Assembly: GCA_963742795.1 (NCBI GenBank)
Contig: CAVUNL010000001.1
Coordinates: 124,001-188,000, forward strand
Direction of reading: 5' to 3'
Source: Palsa-504 sp963742795
Lineage (GTDB): Bacteria > Actinomycetota > Actinomycetes > Streptosporangiales > Streptosporangiaceae
Length of the DNA: 64,000 nt
In this document: in pieces, positions 39,211-48,627 of the stretch
Layout: each line of letters begins with the position of its first letter
Numbering within the stretch: position 1 is the first letter of the stretch
Notes under the pieces: model-generated
The model's database searches: none
Told to the model about the DNA's origin: nothing
The model's input: only the letters and a program-made list of their open reading frames with translations
Program-made: the position numbers and the translations under genes

Positions 39211-40068
39211 CTAAACCCCGGCGGCTCCGGCCAGCGCCCGGCCGGTGAGCACCCGGGCCAGGTGGCGGCGGTAGTCGGCCGCCGCGCGTAGGTCGCTCGG
39301 TGGATCGGTGCCCTCGTCGGCGTTCGCGGCCGCGGCCGCCAGCGCCGGGCGGGATGCCTCCGCCCCGGCGGCCGCGGCCTCCGCGGCCCGCGCGCGGACC
39401 GGGACCGTGCCCATGTTGGTGAGCCCGATCCGGGCCTCGGCCACGTGCCCGTTGTCCCGGCGGGCCAGGGCGGCCACGCCCACGATGGCCCAGGCCTGCG
39501 CGGTCGGCTGGAACTTCTCGTAGTGGTATCCCCAGCCCGGGCCGAGCTTGGGCACGCGGATCGCGGTCAGGATCTCGTCCGGGCCCAGCGCGGTGGTGAG
39601 GTAGTCCACGAAGTAGTCCGCCGGAGCGATCTCCCGTTCCCCGCCCGGTCCGGTCGCGACCAGCGTGCCGTCCAGCGCGGAGATCACGGCGGGCAGGTCG
39701 CCGGCCGGATCGGCGTGCGCGAGCGCACCGCCGATGGTGGCCCGGTGCCGGACCGCGGGGTCGGCCACCGTGGCTGCCGCGGCGGCGATCAGCCCGACGT
39801 GCTCGCGGATGAGCGGATCGCGGATCAGCGAGTACATGGTCGTCATGGCGCCGATCTCCAGCGCGTCGCCGGCGTCCCGGACCCCGGTCAGCTCACCGAG
39901 CCCGCCGATGTCGACCAGCAGTTCGGGGTAGGCGAGCCGCAGCCGCAGCAGCGGCAGCAGGCTCTGCCCGCCCGCGATCACCTTGGCGTCGTCGCCGCCG
40001 TCGGCCAGCGCCTGGACCGCCTCGGCCAGCGACGATGGCCGCACGTAATCGAACTTCGCGGGGATCAT
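39211..40068 (-). CDS. coxM: CO dehydrogenase-like FAD-binding medium subunit
   Basis: 285 residues: MIPAKFDYVRPSSLAEAVQAL, FAD loops AGGQSLLPLLRLRL (about 32-45) and TIGGALAHADPAGDLPA (about 111-127). It passes electrons from the iron-sulfur subunit to acceptors. The ATG overlaps the coxL stop (ATGA), so the two are coupled. Length is normal. Confidence 0.93.
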   Translation of the reverse strand: MIPAKFDYVRPSSLAEAVQALADGGDDAKVIAGGQSLLPLLRLRLAYPELLVDIGGLGELTGVRDAGDALEIGAMTTMYSLIRDPLIREHVGLIAAAAATVADPAVRHRATIGGALAHADPAGDLPAVISALDGTLVATGPGGEREIAPADYFVDYLTTALGPDEILTAIRVPKLGPGWGYHYEKFQPTAQAWAIVGVAALARRDNGHVAEARIGLTNMGTVPVRARAAEAAAAGAEASRPALAAAAANADEGTDPPSDLRAAADYRRHLARVLTGRALAGAAGV

Positions 40069-42416
40069 CGCGCGTCTCCCTTGGCCTCGTTAATGGCCCG
40101 CCAGACCCGTTCGGCCGTGCACGGCATCTGGACGTCCGTGACCCCAAGCGGGCGCAGGGCGTCGATGACCGCGTCGACCACTGCGGGCGTGGACGCGATC
40201 GTGCCGGCCTCGCCGACTCCCTTGACCCCGAGCGGATTGCTCGTGGCCGGGCTCTGCGTCTTGTCGGTCACGAAGGTGGGCAGGTCGGCGGCCGAAGGCA
40301 CCAGGTAGTCCGCCAGCGTGGTGGTCAGCAGGTTTCCGTCGGCGTCGTAGGCGGCCTCCTCGTACAGCGCCTGTGCGATGCCCTGGGCGATGCCGCCGTG
40401 CACCTGGCCGTCCACGATGACCGGGTTCACCACCACCCCTATATCGTCCACCGCCACGTACGAGCGAATCTTGACCCGCCCGGTCTCGGTGTCCACGTCG
40501 ACCGCGCACAGGTGCGTGCCGTGCGGGAAGGAGAAGTTCACCGGGTCGAAGGTGGCCTCGGAGTCCAGCGAGGGCTCGACGCCCTCCGGCAGGTTGTGCG
40601 CCGCGAACGTGGCCAGGGCGATCTCGGCGATCGTGCGGCCCTGTTCCGGGTCGCCGCGCACCGACCACCGGCCCGGCGTCCACTCCAGGTCGTCCGGCGC
40701 GACCTCAAGCAGCCCGGCCGCGATCACCTTGGCCTTCTCGATCACCTTGTCGCACGCGCCGACCACGGCGATGCCGCCCACCGCCAGCGAGCGCGACCCG
40801 TAGGTGTCCATGCCCTTCGGCGAGACCAGCGTGTCGCCGTGCAGCACCCGGATATCCTCGAACGGCACGCCCAGCCGGTCGGCGACGATCTGGCTCCAGG
40901 CCGTCTCGTGCCCCTGGCCGTGCGCGCTGGACCCGGTGACCACCTCCACCTTGCCGGTGGGCAGCATCCGGATCGCGGCGTGCTCCCAGCCGCCTGCGCC
41001 GAGGCCGAGCGGCCGAGGACCCGCGACGGCGCCAGCCCGCACATCTCGGTGAAGGTCGAGATGCCGATGCCGAGCTGGACCGGGTCGCCGGACGCGCGCC
41101 GCTCGGCCTGCTCCTTGCGCAGGTCGTCGTAGCCGAACAGCTCGACCGCCTTGGCCGTGGCCGCCTCGTAGTTGCCGCTGTCGTAGGTAAGTCCGGCGAT
41201 CGTGGTGTAGGGGAACTCCTCGTGCGTGATCCAGTTCCGCTTCCGCAGCTCCAGCGGGTCCATGCCGAGCTCGGCGGCCAGGTCGTCCATGACGTGCTCG
41301 ATGGCGTAAGTTGCCTCCGGACGCCCCGCGCCCCGGTAGGCGTCGGTGGGAACCTTCGTGGTGAACACGCCCGTGCATTTGAACGAGTAGGCGTCCATCT
41401 TGTAGATGGCGTTGTACATGAACGCGCCGAATAGCGGGATGCCGGGCGTGAACAGCATCAGGTAGGCGCCCATGTCGGCCAGCAAGTCGACGGACAGGCC
41501 GCGGAGTCTGCCGTCGCGAGTCTGCCGCCACCTTGATCCGCTGCAGCTGGTCGCGGCCGTGGTGCACGGCCAGGTTGCCCTCGCTGCGCGATTCGGTCCA
41601 CTTCACCGGCCGGCCGATCTTGCCGCGCGATCAGTACGGCGAGGAATTCCTCGGCGGTGAACTGGAGCTTGGACCCGAACCCGCCGCCCACATCCGGCGC
41701 GATGATCCGCAGCTTCTGCTCCGGGATGCCGAGTGACCAGCGGCCATCAGGACCCGCACCACGTGCGGGATCTGGGTGGACGTCCAGAGCGTGAACTCGT
41801 CGCCCACCGGCTCGCAGACCACCGCGCGGGGTTCCATCGCGCACCCGATCAGCCGCTGCTGGCGGTAGGTCCGCTCGATCACCACCGGCGCGTCGCGGAA
41901 CGCCGCGTCCATGTCGCCCTGGGCGAAGGGCCACACGAACGACTTGTTGCCCGCCTCGTGCACCTTCGGCGAGCCCTCAGCGAGTGCGGCCTCCATGTCC
42001 AGGACGGCCGGCAGCTGCTCGTACTCGACGTCGATCAGCTCCAGCGCGTCCGCCGCGGCGTACTGATCCCGCGCGACCACGCAGGCCACGATCTCGCCCA
42101 CGTAGCGGACCTCGTCGGTGGCCATCGGCGGGTGGGCCGGGATGACGATGTCCGGGGTCACCGGCCAGGCGCAGGGCAGGCTGCCCTGCTCAGCGGCGAA
42201 GTCCGCGCCGGAGAACGCGGCGATGACGCCGGAAGTGCCGCGGGCGGCGGAGACGTCCACCGACGTGATCCGCGCGTGCGCCATCGGGCTGCGCAGGTAC
42301 GCGACGTGTACCAGCCCGGGCAGCTGGATGTTGTCGGTCCAGTTGGTCTGGCCGGTTACCAGCCGGGCGTCTTCCTTCCGGGCCCTCGGCTTTCCGATCT
42401 CGGCGCTGACCGTCAT
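40065..42416 (-). pseudogene. coxL: Form II CO dehydrogenase-like molybdenum large subunit, four frame breaks
   Basis: Molybdopterin catalytic subunit of the xanthine oxidase family. The active-site loop is AYRGAGR, the form II type, so true CO oxidation (form I AYxCSFR) is not implied. Blocks occur in successive frames: MTVSAEIGKPRARKEDARLVTGQTNW; GIPEQKLRIIAPDVGGGFGSKLQFTAEEF; RPVKWTESRSEGN; LLADMGAYLMLFTPG to TFTEMCGLAPSRVLG; GAGGWEHAAIRMLPTGKVEVVTG to the end. Breaks lie near 41737, 41622, 41516 and 41014, two of each sign, so total length is still a normal 783. Either a decayed gene or base-call errors. It overlaps coxS and coxM. Confidence 0.88.
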
Positions 42417-42886
42417 GAGGACGCTCCCTGGCTAGCCGAAGCCGCGCGCATGACCGCGCGGACGATGTTCTGGTATCCGGTGCAGCGGCACAGGTTGCCC
42501 TCCAGCCCCTCCCGGACCTCCTGCTCGGTCGGGTCGGGGTTGTCCCGCAGCAGGTCGGCCGCGGCCATGATCATGCCCGGCGTGCAGTACCCGCACTGCA
42601 GCGCGTGCTCTTCGTGGAAGGCCTGCTGCAGCGGATGCCATTCGCCGTTCGCCATCCCCTGGATGGTGGTGATCTCCGCGTCGTCGGCCTGTACCGCGAG
42701 CACCGAGCAGCTCTTCGCGGACAGCCCGTTCAGCATCACCGTGCAGGCGCCGCAGTTCGATGTATCGCAGCCGATGGGCGTTCCGGTCCGCCCCGCCACT
42801 TCGCGCAAGTAATGAACGAGCAGCATGCGGGGCTCGACCTCATCGTCGTACCGCACGCCGTCGATAGTCATGCTGACCTTGGTCAT
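42413..42886 (-). CDS. coxS: CO dehydrogenase-like 2Fe-2S small subunit
   Basis: 157 residues with two [2Fe-2S] clusters: N-terminal plant-type CDTSNCGAC (about 40-48) and C-terminal CGYC with CRC (ALQCGYCTPGM; GNLCRCTGYQNI). The start is set at ATG 42886 (MTKVSMTIDGVRYDDEVEPRMLLVHYLRE), with GAGGCCGG-like purines upstream; a longer frame is not homologous. It is the first gene of coxS-L-M-G. Confidence 0.94.
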   Translation of the reverse strand: MTKVSMTIDGVRYDDEVEPRMLLVHYLREVAGRTGTPIGCDTSNCGACTVMLNGLSAKSCSVLAVQADDAEITTIQGMANGEWHPLQQAFHEEHALQCGYCTPGMIMAAADLLRDNPDPTEQEVREGLEGNLCRCTGYQNIVRAVMRAASASQGASS

Positions 42887-43196
42887 CCGGCCTCCTCGCC
42901 GACCTACCTGGGCAGACGTTCTGTTGTTCCCCCAGGCCCACCTACGAGCCAAACCTAGGACGCCGCCGGAGCCAGCACCAGCCCCGGCTGCCACGCGCGT
43001 CGCGGCCCATTCCTGGTGCGCGAGACGATCCGAACGCACGCTGGTACCGCCGCACCCGCCGTCATCAGCGTTGGAACACTGTGACTAGTGTGATGTAGGC
43101 TGGCCACGCGGGGTGTCACAGGCAGGAAATCTCAAAAAAATTCAGGCCCGCAGCCCCGCCCGGACCAGCCAGGCCCGCGGCCCCCGCCCGGACCAG
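42887..43196. other. Spacer with cox promoter region, operator-like repeat and tandem repeat
   Basis: 310 bases without a gene. A minus-strand TGTGAC-17-TACATC lies near 43091-43119 and could drive coxS. ACACT-GTGACT-AGTGT (43076-43091) is an inverted repeat at its downstream side. At 43143-43197 a 27-28-bp unit beginning CAGGCCCGC is duplicated, and on the minus strand it is followed by T7, suggesting a terminator for the saccharopine-dehydrogenase-like gene. Confidence 0.5.
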
Positions 43197-44408
43197 CTAG
43201 GCGGGCGCTGGGCTCCGCTCCTCGAACGCCCATGGCGAGCCGTACTCGGTGAGCAGGTCGAGGAACGGCCGTGGTGGCAGCGCCTCGGGACCCAGCACGC
43301 CGGATCCGGACCAGGCGCCGCTCTCGATCAGCTCCAGCGCGACTACCGGGTTGACCGCGGTCTGCCAGACCACCGCCTGCGAGCCGTACTCGGCCATCGA
43401 CCAGCCGTTGTCGACCACGTGGTACAGGTACACCTCGCGGGGCGCGCCGTCCCCGCCGGTCCCCGTCACCCAGGTGCCCGCACAGGTCAGGCCGCTCATC
43501 TTGTCTCCGAGCGTGGCCGGGTCGGGCAGGCACGCGGCCAGCACGTCGCGGGGCGATACGCTCACCGCGCCCACCTGGACCGGATCCGTCCGGTCCAGGC
43601 CGAGCTGACGCAAGGTGCGCAGGATGCCGATGAATTCCCCGCCGAGTCCGTATTTGAACGTGACCCGCTGCGCCTGGATCCAGCGCGGCATCAGCAGCAC
43701 CTCTTCGTGTTCCACGTTCACGCACTCCACCGGGCCGATCCCGGCCGGGAAGGTGAAGACCTCGGGATCGCTGAACGGCTCGGTGGTAAACCAGCCCCGG
43801 CCCCGCTCCCAGATGACCGGCGGGTTCAGGCATTCCTCGATCGTGGTCCAGATGGAGAAGGTGGGAGCGAAGTCGTACCCGGACACCGTGAGGTTCGCGC
43901 CGTCCCGCACGCCGAGCTCGCTGATCTCGCCGAACATCTCGTCGGCGGCGTACCGGGCGAACACGTCGGACAGCCCCGGCTCCACCCCGATCCCGACCAG
44001 CGCGAGCTTGCCGGACTCCTCCCACTGCCGGGCCATCGCGAACTGGTCGTCGCCCAGCTTGACGCCGGTCTTGCGGTACGGGTCCTGCGGGTCGGGATGG
44101 GACAGGGACATGGCCATGTCCAGGTAGTGGACGCCGGCGCTGAGCGCGGCCCGGAACAGCGGCATCACGAACCGCGGATCGGTGGCGTTCATGAGCACGT
44201 CGCATCTGTGCCGGGTGAGCAGCTCTGCCACGGCTCCCTCGTCCCGCGCGTCCAGTCGCACGGCCTCGTACCCGTCGCGCGCCGCGGCGGCGCGCTGCGC
44301 CCGGGCCAGGTCGTAGTCCGCGACGACCAGCTCGGCAAAGAGGCGCCGGGCGGCGATCCGGGCCAGCGCCGAACCCACCCCGCCCGCGCCCACCAGAAGT
44401 ATGCGCAT
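43197..44408 (-). CDS. Saccharopine dehydrogenase family oxidoreductase
   Basis: 403 residues. An N-terminal Rossmann fold MRILLVGAGGVGSALARIAARR (about 1-22) binds NAD(P). The middle (NATDPRFVMPLFRAALSAGVHYLDMAMSLSHPDP and GVEPGLSDVFARYAADEMF) matches saccharopine dehydrogenase or carboxynorspermidine synthase-like proteins. The exact substrate is unknown. It starts at ATG 44408 with GAGGATAAG upstream and diverges from the APC permease gene, which might transport its substrate. Confidence 0.88.
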   Translation of the reverse strand: MRILLVGAGGVGSALARIAARRLFAELVVADYDLARAQRAAAARDGYEAVRLDARDEGAVAELLTRHRCDVLMNATDPRFVMPLFRAALSAGVHYLDMAMSLSHPDPQDPYRKTGVKLGDDQFAMARQWEESGKLALVGIGVEPGLSDVFARYAADEMFGEISELGVRDGANLTVSGYDFAPTFSIWTTIEECLNPPVIWERGRGWFTTEPFSDPEVFTFPAGIGPVECVNVEHEEVLLMPRWIQAQRVTFKYGLGGEFIGILRTLRQLGLDRTDPVQVGAVSVSPRDVLAACLPDPATLGDKMSGLTCAGTWVTGTGGDGAPREVYLYHVVDNGWSMAEYGSQAVVWQTAVNPVVALELIESGAWSGSGVLGPEALPPRPFLDLLTEYGSPWAFEERSPAPA

Positions 44409-44460
44409 CGGGGCTTATCCTCGTTTCGCACGGCGACCGACCACGAGACCAGTTGTTACC

Positions 44461-44512
44461 TGCATATTGTACAACTGAAATCGTTGCCGAAACGTGCAAA
44501 TTGTGCTAGAAC
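44461..44512 (+). promoter_or_regulatory. Candidate operator and promoter before the permease gene
   Basis: TGCATATTGTAC (44461-44472) and TGCAAATTGTGC (44495-44506) are near-identical direct repeats 34 bases apart, about three helical turns. TTGCCG (44484-44489), 17 bases, TAGAAC (44507-44512) is a weak promoter match overlapping the second copy. They lie in the 208-base divergent spacer, so a shared regulator is plausible. Confidence 0.4.
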
Positions 44513-44616
44513 CGTGGCATCGGGAATGCTAGACGCTGCCGCGCCCCGATGCCAGAATCGTCGCATTCTCCCTGATCCGCCGTGGCCGGCCGGGTCATCG
44601 CCAGAAGGGTGAGGGT

Positions 44617-46188
44617 ATGGCCACCGCCGAGCAAGCCATAGAGTCCCAGGAACAGCCGCTCGAAAAGGGCCTCAAGTCCGGCGCCCTAGGTCTGATCTCC
44701 AGCACCGTTATCGCCACGGCGTCCGTTGCCCCGGCGTACAGCATCGCGGCTACCCTGGTGTTCGTCGTGCTGGCGGTCGGACTCCAGTCGCCGGCGGTGG
44801 CCGTACTCGCCTTCATCCCGATGCTGCTGACCTCGATCGGCTACAGCGAGCTGAACAAGGCCGACCCGGACTGCGGTACCACGTTCACCTGGGCGACGAG
44901 GGCGTTCGGGCCAAAGACCGGCTGGGCAGGCGGCTGGGCCATCGTCGCGGCCGACGTGCTGGTGATGGCCAGCCTGGCGCAGGTGGCCGGGCAGTACGTG
45001 TTCCTGCTGTTCAACGCCACGGGCATCGGCAGCAACCCGACCAGCGGCTGGGTGCTGCTGGCCGGGGTCATCTGGATCATCCTGATGACCACTATCTGCT
45101 ACGTGGGCATCGAGGTGTCGGCGAACTTCCAGAAGGTACTGCTGTCCATCGAGCTGATCATGCTCGTGGTCCTCTCGGTGACCGCCCTGGTCAAAGTGGG
45201 CAGCGGGCATGCGCCGCCCGGGCATATACCGCCGAGCATCTCCTGGCTCAACCCGTTCAAGATCTCCAGCTTCAGCGCGTTCGCCAGCGGGATCATCCTG
45301 ATGGTCTTCATCTACTGGGGCTGGGATACGGCCGTCTCGGTCAACGAGGAGACCAAGGACCGCAATCGGACACCGGGCCGGGCGGCCATCCTGTCTACCT
45401 TCATCCTGCTGGTCACCTACGCCCTGGTGATCTTCTCCATGCAGGCGTTCGCCGGGGTCGGGACGAAGGGTAACGGCCTGGGCAACATAGCCAACGCTGG
45501 CGACGTGCTATCGATCCAGGGCAGCGCCGTCTTCGGCACGACTGGCATCGGCCCCACCTTCTACCACCTGCTGCTGCTCATGGTGCTGTCCTCGGCGGCC
45601 GCGTCCACCCAGACCACCATCCTGCCCACCGCCCGGACCACGCTGTCGATGGCGGCTTACAAGGCGCTGCCGAAGTCGTTCTCGAGGATCCATCCCCGGT
45701 TCCTGACGCCCACGGTGTCCACGGTCACCATGGGAGCGATCTCCATCATCATCTACGTGGGGCTGAACTACACGTCCAACGGCAGCGGCGTGATCGGCGA
45801 CGCGGTGCTCGCGATCGGCCTGTACATCGCGTTCTACTACGGCCTGACCGGTTTCGCTTGCGCCTGGTACTACCGTAAGAACCTGACCAGCAGCACACGC
45901 AACCTGTTTATGCAGGGCATCCTGCCGGTCACCGGCGCGCTGATTCTCTGGTTCCTCGGCGGCTGGAGCCTCTGGCTGAATTACGACGTGGCGACCGCGA
46001 ACGACTACACGATGTGGACGGTCCCGTTCATCCACTGGCAGATCGGCGGCGCCTTCGTGATCGCCGTAGCGGCCGCGCTGGTCGGGGTGGTGTTCTTCCT
46101 CTACTGCCGGTACGTGCGGCCCGGCGCCCCCTTCTTCAGGAAGCAGACCCTCACCCGCGCGACCCCGACCCTGGTCCCCGACAAGTAG
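44617..46188 (+). CDS. APC family permease
   Basis: 523 residues with about 12-14 membrane helices from residue 22 on. The first helix has the APC signature (KSGALGLISSTVIATASVAPAYSIAATL), and STQTTILPTARTTLSMA is conserved. It probably imports an amino acid or amine; the substrate cannot be read from sequence. It starts at ATG 44617 after GGGTGAGGGT. It diverges from the saccharopine-dehydrogenase-like gene. Confidence 0.92.
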   Translation: MATAEQAIESQEQPLEKGLKSGALGLISSTVIATASVAPAYSIAATLVFVVLAVGLQSPAVAVLAFIPMLLTSIGYSELNKADPDCGTTFTWATRAFGPKTGWAGGWAIVAADVLVMASLAQVAGQYVFLLFNATGIGSNPTSGWVLLAGVIWIILMTTICYVGIEVSANFQKVLLSIELIMLVVLSVTALVKVGSGHAPPGHIPPSISWLNPFKISSFSAFASGIILMVFIYWGWDTAVSVNEETKDRNRTPGRAAILSTFILLVTYALVIFSMQAFAGVGTKGNGLGNIANAGDVLSIQGSAVFGTTGIGPTFYHLLLLMVLSSAAASTQTTILPTARTTLSMAAYKALPKSFSRIHPRFLTPTVSTVTMGAISIIIYVGLNYTSNGSGVIGDAVLAIGLYIAFYYGLTGFACAWYYRKNLTSSTRNLFMQGILPVTGALILWFLGGWSLWLNYDVATANDYTMWTVPFIHWQIGGAFVIAVAAALVGVVFFLYCRYVRPGAPFFRKQTLTRATPTLVPDK

Positions 46189-46244
46189 CTGACCCCACTC
46201 GGGCCGCGGTCGCCCGGCCTGGTCACCGTGCCGTTCGCAGGGCC

Positions 46245-46267
46245 GCCCGCCGGTTAGGATGGCGGGC
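46245..46267 (+). promoter_or_regulatory. Hairpin and -10 box over the PIG-L start
   Basis: GCCCGCC (46245-46251) pairs with GGCGGGC (46261-46267), and the loop contains TAGGAT (46255-46260). GTG 46268 follows seven bases after that box. A leaderless start at 46268 is therefore an alternative to ATG 46259. Confidence 0.4.
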
Positions 46268-46990
46268 GTGCTCGACGACACAGACATCAGCAGAGTCCTC
46301 TCCATCACCGCGCATCCCGATGACGTGGACTTCGGCGCCGCGGGCACGATCGCACGGTGGACCGACTCGGGGATCGACGTCACCTACTGCGTGGTGACCG
46401 ACGGCGATGCGGGCGGGCTCGACGAGGACTTCCCCCGGGCTGAGATGCCCGCCCTGCGACGGGCCGAGCAGATCGCCGCGGCCAAGTGCGTGGGCGTGCA
46501 CGACGTGCGTTTCCTCGGCTACCCGGACGGCCGGGTCGAGGCCACCCTGGATCTGCGCCGTGATCTCGCCCGGGTGATCAGGCAGGTTCGCCCCGACCGG
46601 GTCGTCTGCCCCAGCCCGGAGCGGAACTACGCCCGCATAGGGGCCAGCCATCCCGACCACCGGGCGGTCGGCTCCGCGGCCCTGGATGCGGTGTACCCGG
46701 ACGCCCGAAACCCCTTCGCCTTCCCCGAGTTGCGTGAGCGCGAGAACCTGGTGCCGTGGACGGTCCGCGAGGTCTGGGTCGCCGGCTCGCCGTCGCCCAC
46801 CCATTTCGTCGACGTGACCGCCACGTTCAGCCGGAAGATCGCCGCGCTGCGCGCGCACGAGAGCCAGACCGGCCATATGGACGACCTGGAAGAGCGCATC
46901 AGGGGCTGGCTCACCCGCGCGGCCGCCCTGGGCGATCTGCCCGAAGGCCATCTAGCCGAGTCTTTCCAGGTCCTCGACACGCCGGGCTAG
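46259..46990 (+). CDS. PIG-L family deacetylase
   Basis: 243 residues. The zinc motif AHPDD is at residues 18-22 and SHPDHRAVG near 130 supplies the third ligand. Family members deacetylate N-acetylglucosaminyl compounds, for example in mycothiol synthesis and conjugate hydrolysis (MshB/Mca); which applies here is not clear. GTG 46268 is an alternative, possibly leaderless start. It is 70 bases after the permease gene and convergent with the HTH gene. Confidence 0.92.
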   Translation: MAGVLDDTDISRVLSITAHPDDVDFGAAGTIARWTDSGIDVTYCVVTDGDAGGLDEDFPRAEMPALRRAEQIAAAKCVGVHDVRFLGYPDGRVEATLDLRRDLARVIRQVRPDRVVCPSPERNYARIGASHPDHRAVGSAALDAVYPDARNPFAFPELRERENLVPWTVREVWVAGSPSPTHFVDVTATFSRKIAALRAHESQTGHMDDLEERIRGWLTRAAALGDLPEGHLAESFQVLDTPG

Positions 46991-47020
46991 CCGGCCGGGA
47001 AGCCGTAGACAAAGCGGGAT

Positions 47021-47926
47021 TCAGGAAATGTCGGCCAGGATCTGGTTGAGCATCTTGACCGTGTTGCCCGCGGGCTCGGCCTGCAGGCAGAGCTGCTCCA
47101 TGACCTCGAGGTAGCTGTCCACCTCGGAGGGCTTGTCCAGATACAGCGCGCTGGTCAGTTGCTCGATGTACACCACGTCGTGCAGGTCCGGCTCGGCGAA
47201 CCGCAGGATCGTGAACGGGCCGCCCATGGCGGAGTGCGGACCCGCCGTGAACGGCAGGATCTGCAGGGTCACCACGGGGTGCTCGGCCAGCCTGATCAGG
47301 TGCTGAAGCTGCCTGCGCGCCACCTCACGGCCGCCCACCGGACGGCGCAGCGCACCCTCGTCCACCACGGCCCACAGCTGCGGCGGGTTCGGGCCGCCCA
47401 GGACCTCCTGGCGGCTGACCCGCAGCTCGGCCCGGCGGTCGATCTCGTCCTCGCTGACCGCGGAGCCGAGCCGGATCAGCGCTCGCGCGTACTCCTCGGT
47501 CTGCAGCAGCCCGGGGACGAACTGGACCTCGTAGGTCCGGAGCACCGTGGCCGCGGCCTCCAGGCCCACGTACGGCTCCAGCCAGGTCGGCATGGCGTCC
47601 GAGTAGGCGTGCCACCAGCCGGGCGTATTGGCCTCCCGGGCCAGGTTAAGCAGGGCCGCGCGCTCCTCGCTGTCGGTTACTCCGTAAAGCGTCAGCAGGT
47701 CGCTCACGTCGCGCTCCTTGAAGCCGACCCGACCATGTTCCATCCGGCTGATCTTGGAATGGGAGCCCCGGATCTGCTCGGCCGCCTGTTCCGCGCTGAT
47801 CCCGCGTGATTCGCGAAGCCGGTGCAGCTGGCCGCCGAGCACCAGGCGCTGGACGGTCGGGCCGCCCGCGCGGGTGCCGAAAATGCTGGGCGGGACATCC
47901 CAGGCCGAGTCTTCGGATGAGACCAT
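47021..47926 (-). CDS. Helix-turn-helix regulator with DUF5753 domain
   Basis: 301 residues. An XRE-type helix-turn-helix at about residues 30-80 (LGGQLHRLRESRGISAEQAAEQIRGSHSKISRMEHGR) is followed by a DUF5753 domain with VPGLLQTEEYARALI and PFTAGPHSAMGGPFTILRF. These proteins usually pair with a DUF397 protein, as here. The start is ATG 47926 after GCGAGGAGC; an upstream in-frame start at 47983 adds 19 residues. It is 196 bases downstream of the DUF397 gene. Confidence 0.92.
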   Translation of the reverse strand: MVSSEDSAWDVPPSIFGTRAGGPTVQRLVLGGQLHRLRESRGISAEQAAEQIRGSHSKISRMEHGRVGFKERDVSDLLTLYGVTDSEERAALLNLAREANTPGWWHAYSDAMPTWLEPYVGLEAAATVLRTYEVQFVPGLLQTEEYARALIRLGSAVSEDEIDRRAELRVSRQEVLGGPNPPQLWAVVDEGALRRPVGGREVARRQLQHLIRLAEHPVVTLQILPFTAGPHSAMGGPFTILRFAEPDLHDVVYIEQLTSALYLDKPSEVDSYLEVMEQLCLQAEPAGNTVKMLNQILADIS

Positions 47927-48122
47927 CGGCGCTCCTCGCATCTTTACACTCTGAGCCTGGCTGGGTGTGGACCAGTCTCCCATGTGAGCTCATGCCTGTG
48001 GAAGGGGCTTCTGTGACAATTCAACAGAAGTCCTGATCTCTCCGTGTTCCCGCAGGTCCTGAGGGTCACGATTGTCAGTCTATTATTGACGTGTCGCCAC
48101 CAGTCGGCCGGTGGCAGTGCTA

Positions 48123-48371
48123 CTAGCGGGTAAGTTGCTGCGCTTCGCGCAGTATCTGGTCAAATTCGCCATCCTTGGCACCTGCCAGGAATGCGGTGAT
48201 CTCCGCCTGAGTGTAGAGCAGGACAGGGCCAACCGGGAAACGCGAGTTCCGCATGGCGATCTCGCCGCCCGGCAGCGCGGCCAGCTCCACGCATGCTCCG
48301 TTGGGGTTACTGTGCTGGCTCTTCAGCCAGCGAACGTCGCCGAGTTCGCCCGCAGGCATGCCGTTGTACAT
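48123..48371 (-). CDS. DUF397 protein
   Basis: 82 residues: MYNGMPAGELGDVRWLKSQHSNPNGACVELAALPGGEIAMRNSRFP, the DUF397 signature, ending with a short helix. These are small partners of DUF5753-type regulators in actinobacteria. The start is ATG 48371 with GGAAGGGG upstream; a longer frame to 48425 is possible. It diverges from the ATP-binding protein gene. Confidence 0.9.
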   Translation of the reverse strand: MYNGMPAGELGDVRWLKSQHSNPNGACVELAALPGGEIAMRNSRFPVGPVLLYTQAEITAFLAGAKDGEFDQILREAQQLTR

Positions 48372-48558
48372 CGTGACCAATCCCCTTCCGACAGTCTCAA
48401 CGCAGCCTGACCCGCGAAAATTCACTCACTGTAACCTTAAGTTAGCAAGTGGTGAGCGAGTGCCTGGATACGTTTCAACTGTCTGCTGTCCCCCATGCGG
48501 CTATATGAAGACCTGTGCACAGAGCGAATGAACGTGCATTTGGCCTTGCATTTGCACA

Positions 48559-48564
48559 TATTAT
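48559..48564 (+). promoter_or_regulatory. Candidate -10 box for the ATP-binding protein gene
   Basis: TATTAT (48559-48564) lies 63 bases before ATG 48628. It follows a direct repeat of TGCATTTG. No good -35 box is visible. The 256-base divergent spacer (48372-48627) holds no gene. Confidence 0.35.
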
Positions 48565-48627
48565 CAGGCAGCATGTCTCTCAGCACGCAGTTAACACCGT
48601 GATGGGCAAGCGTTTCTGCCCCATAAC

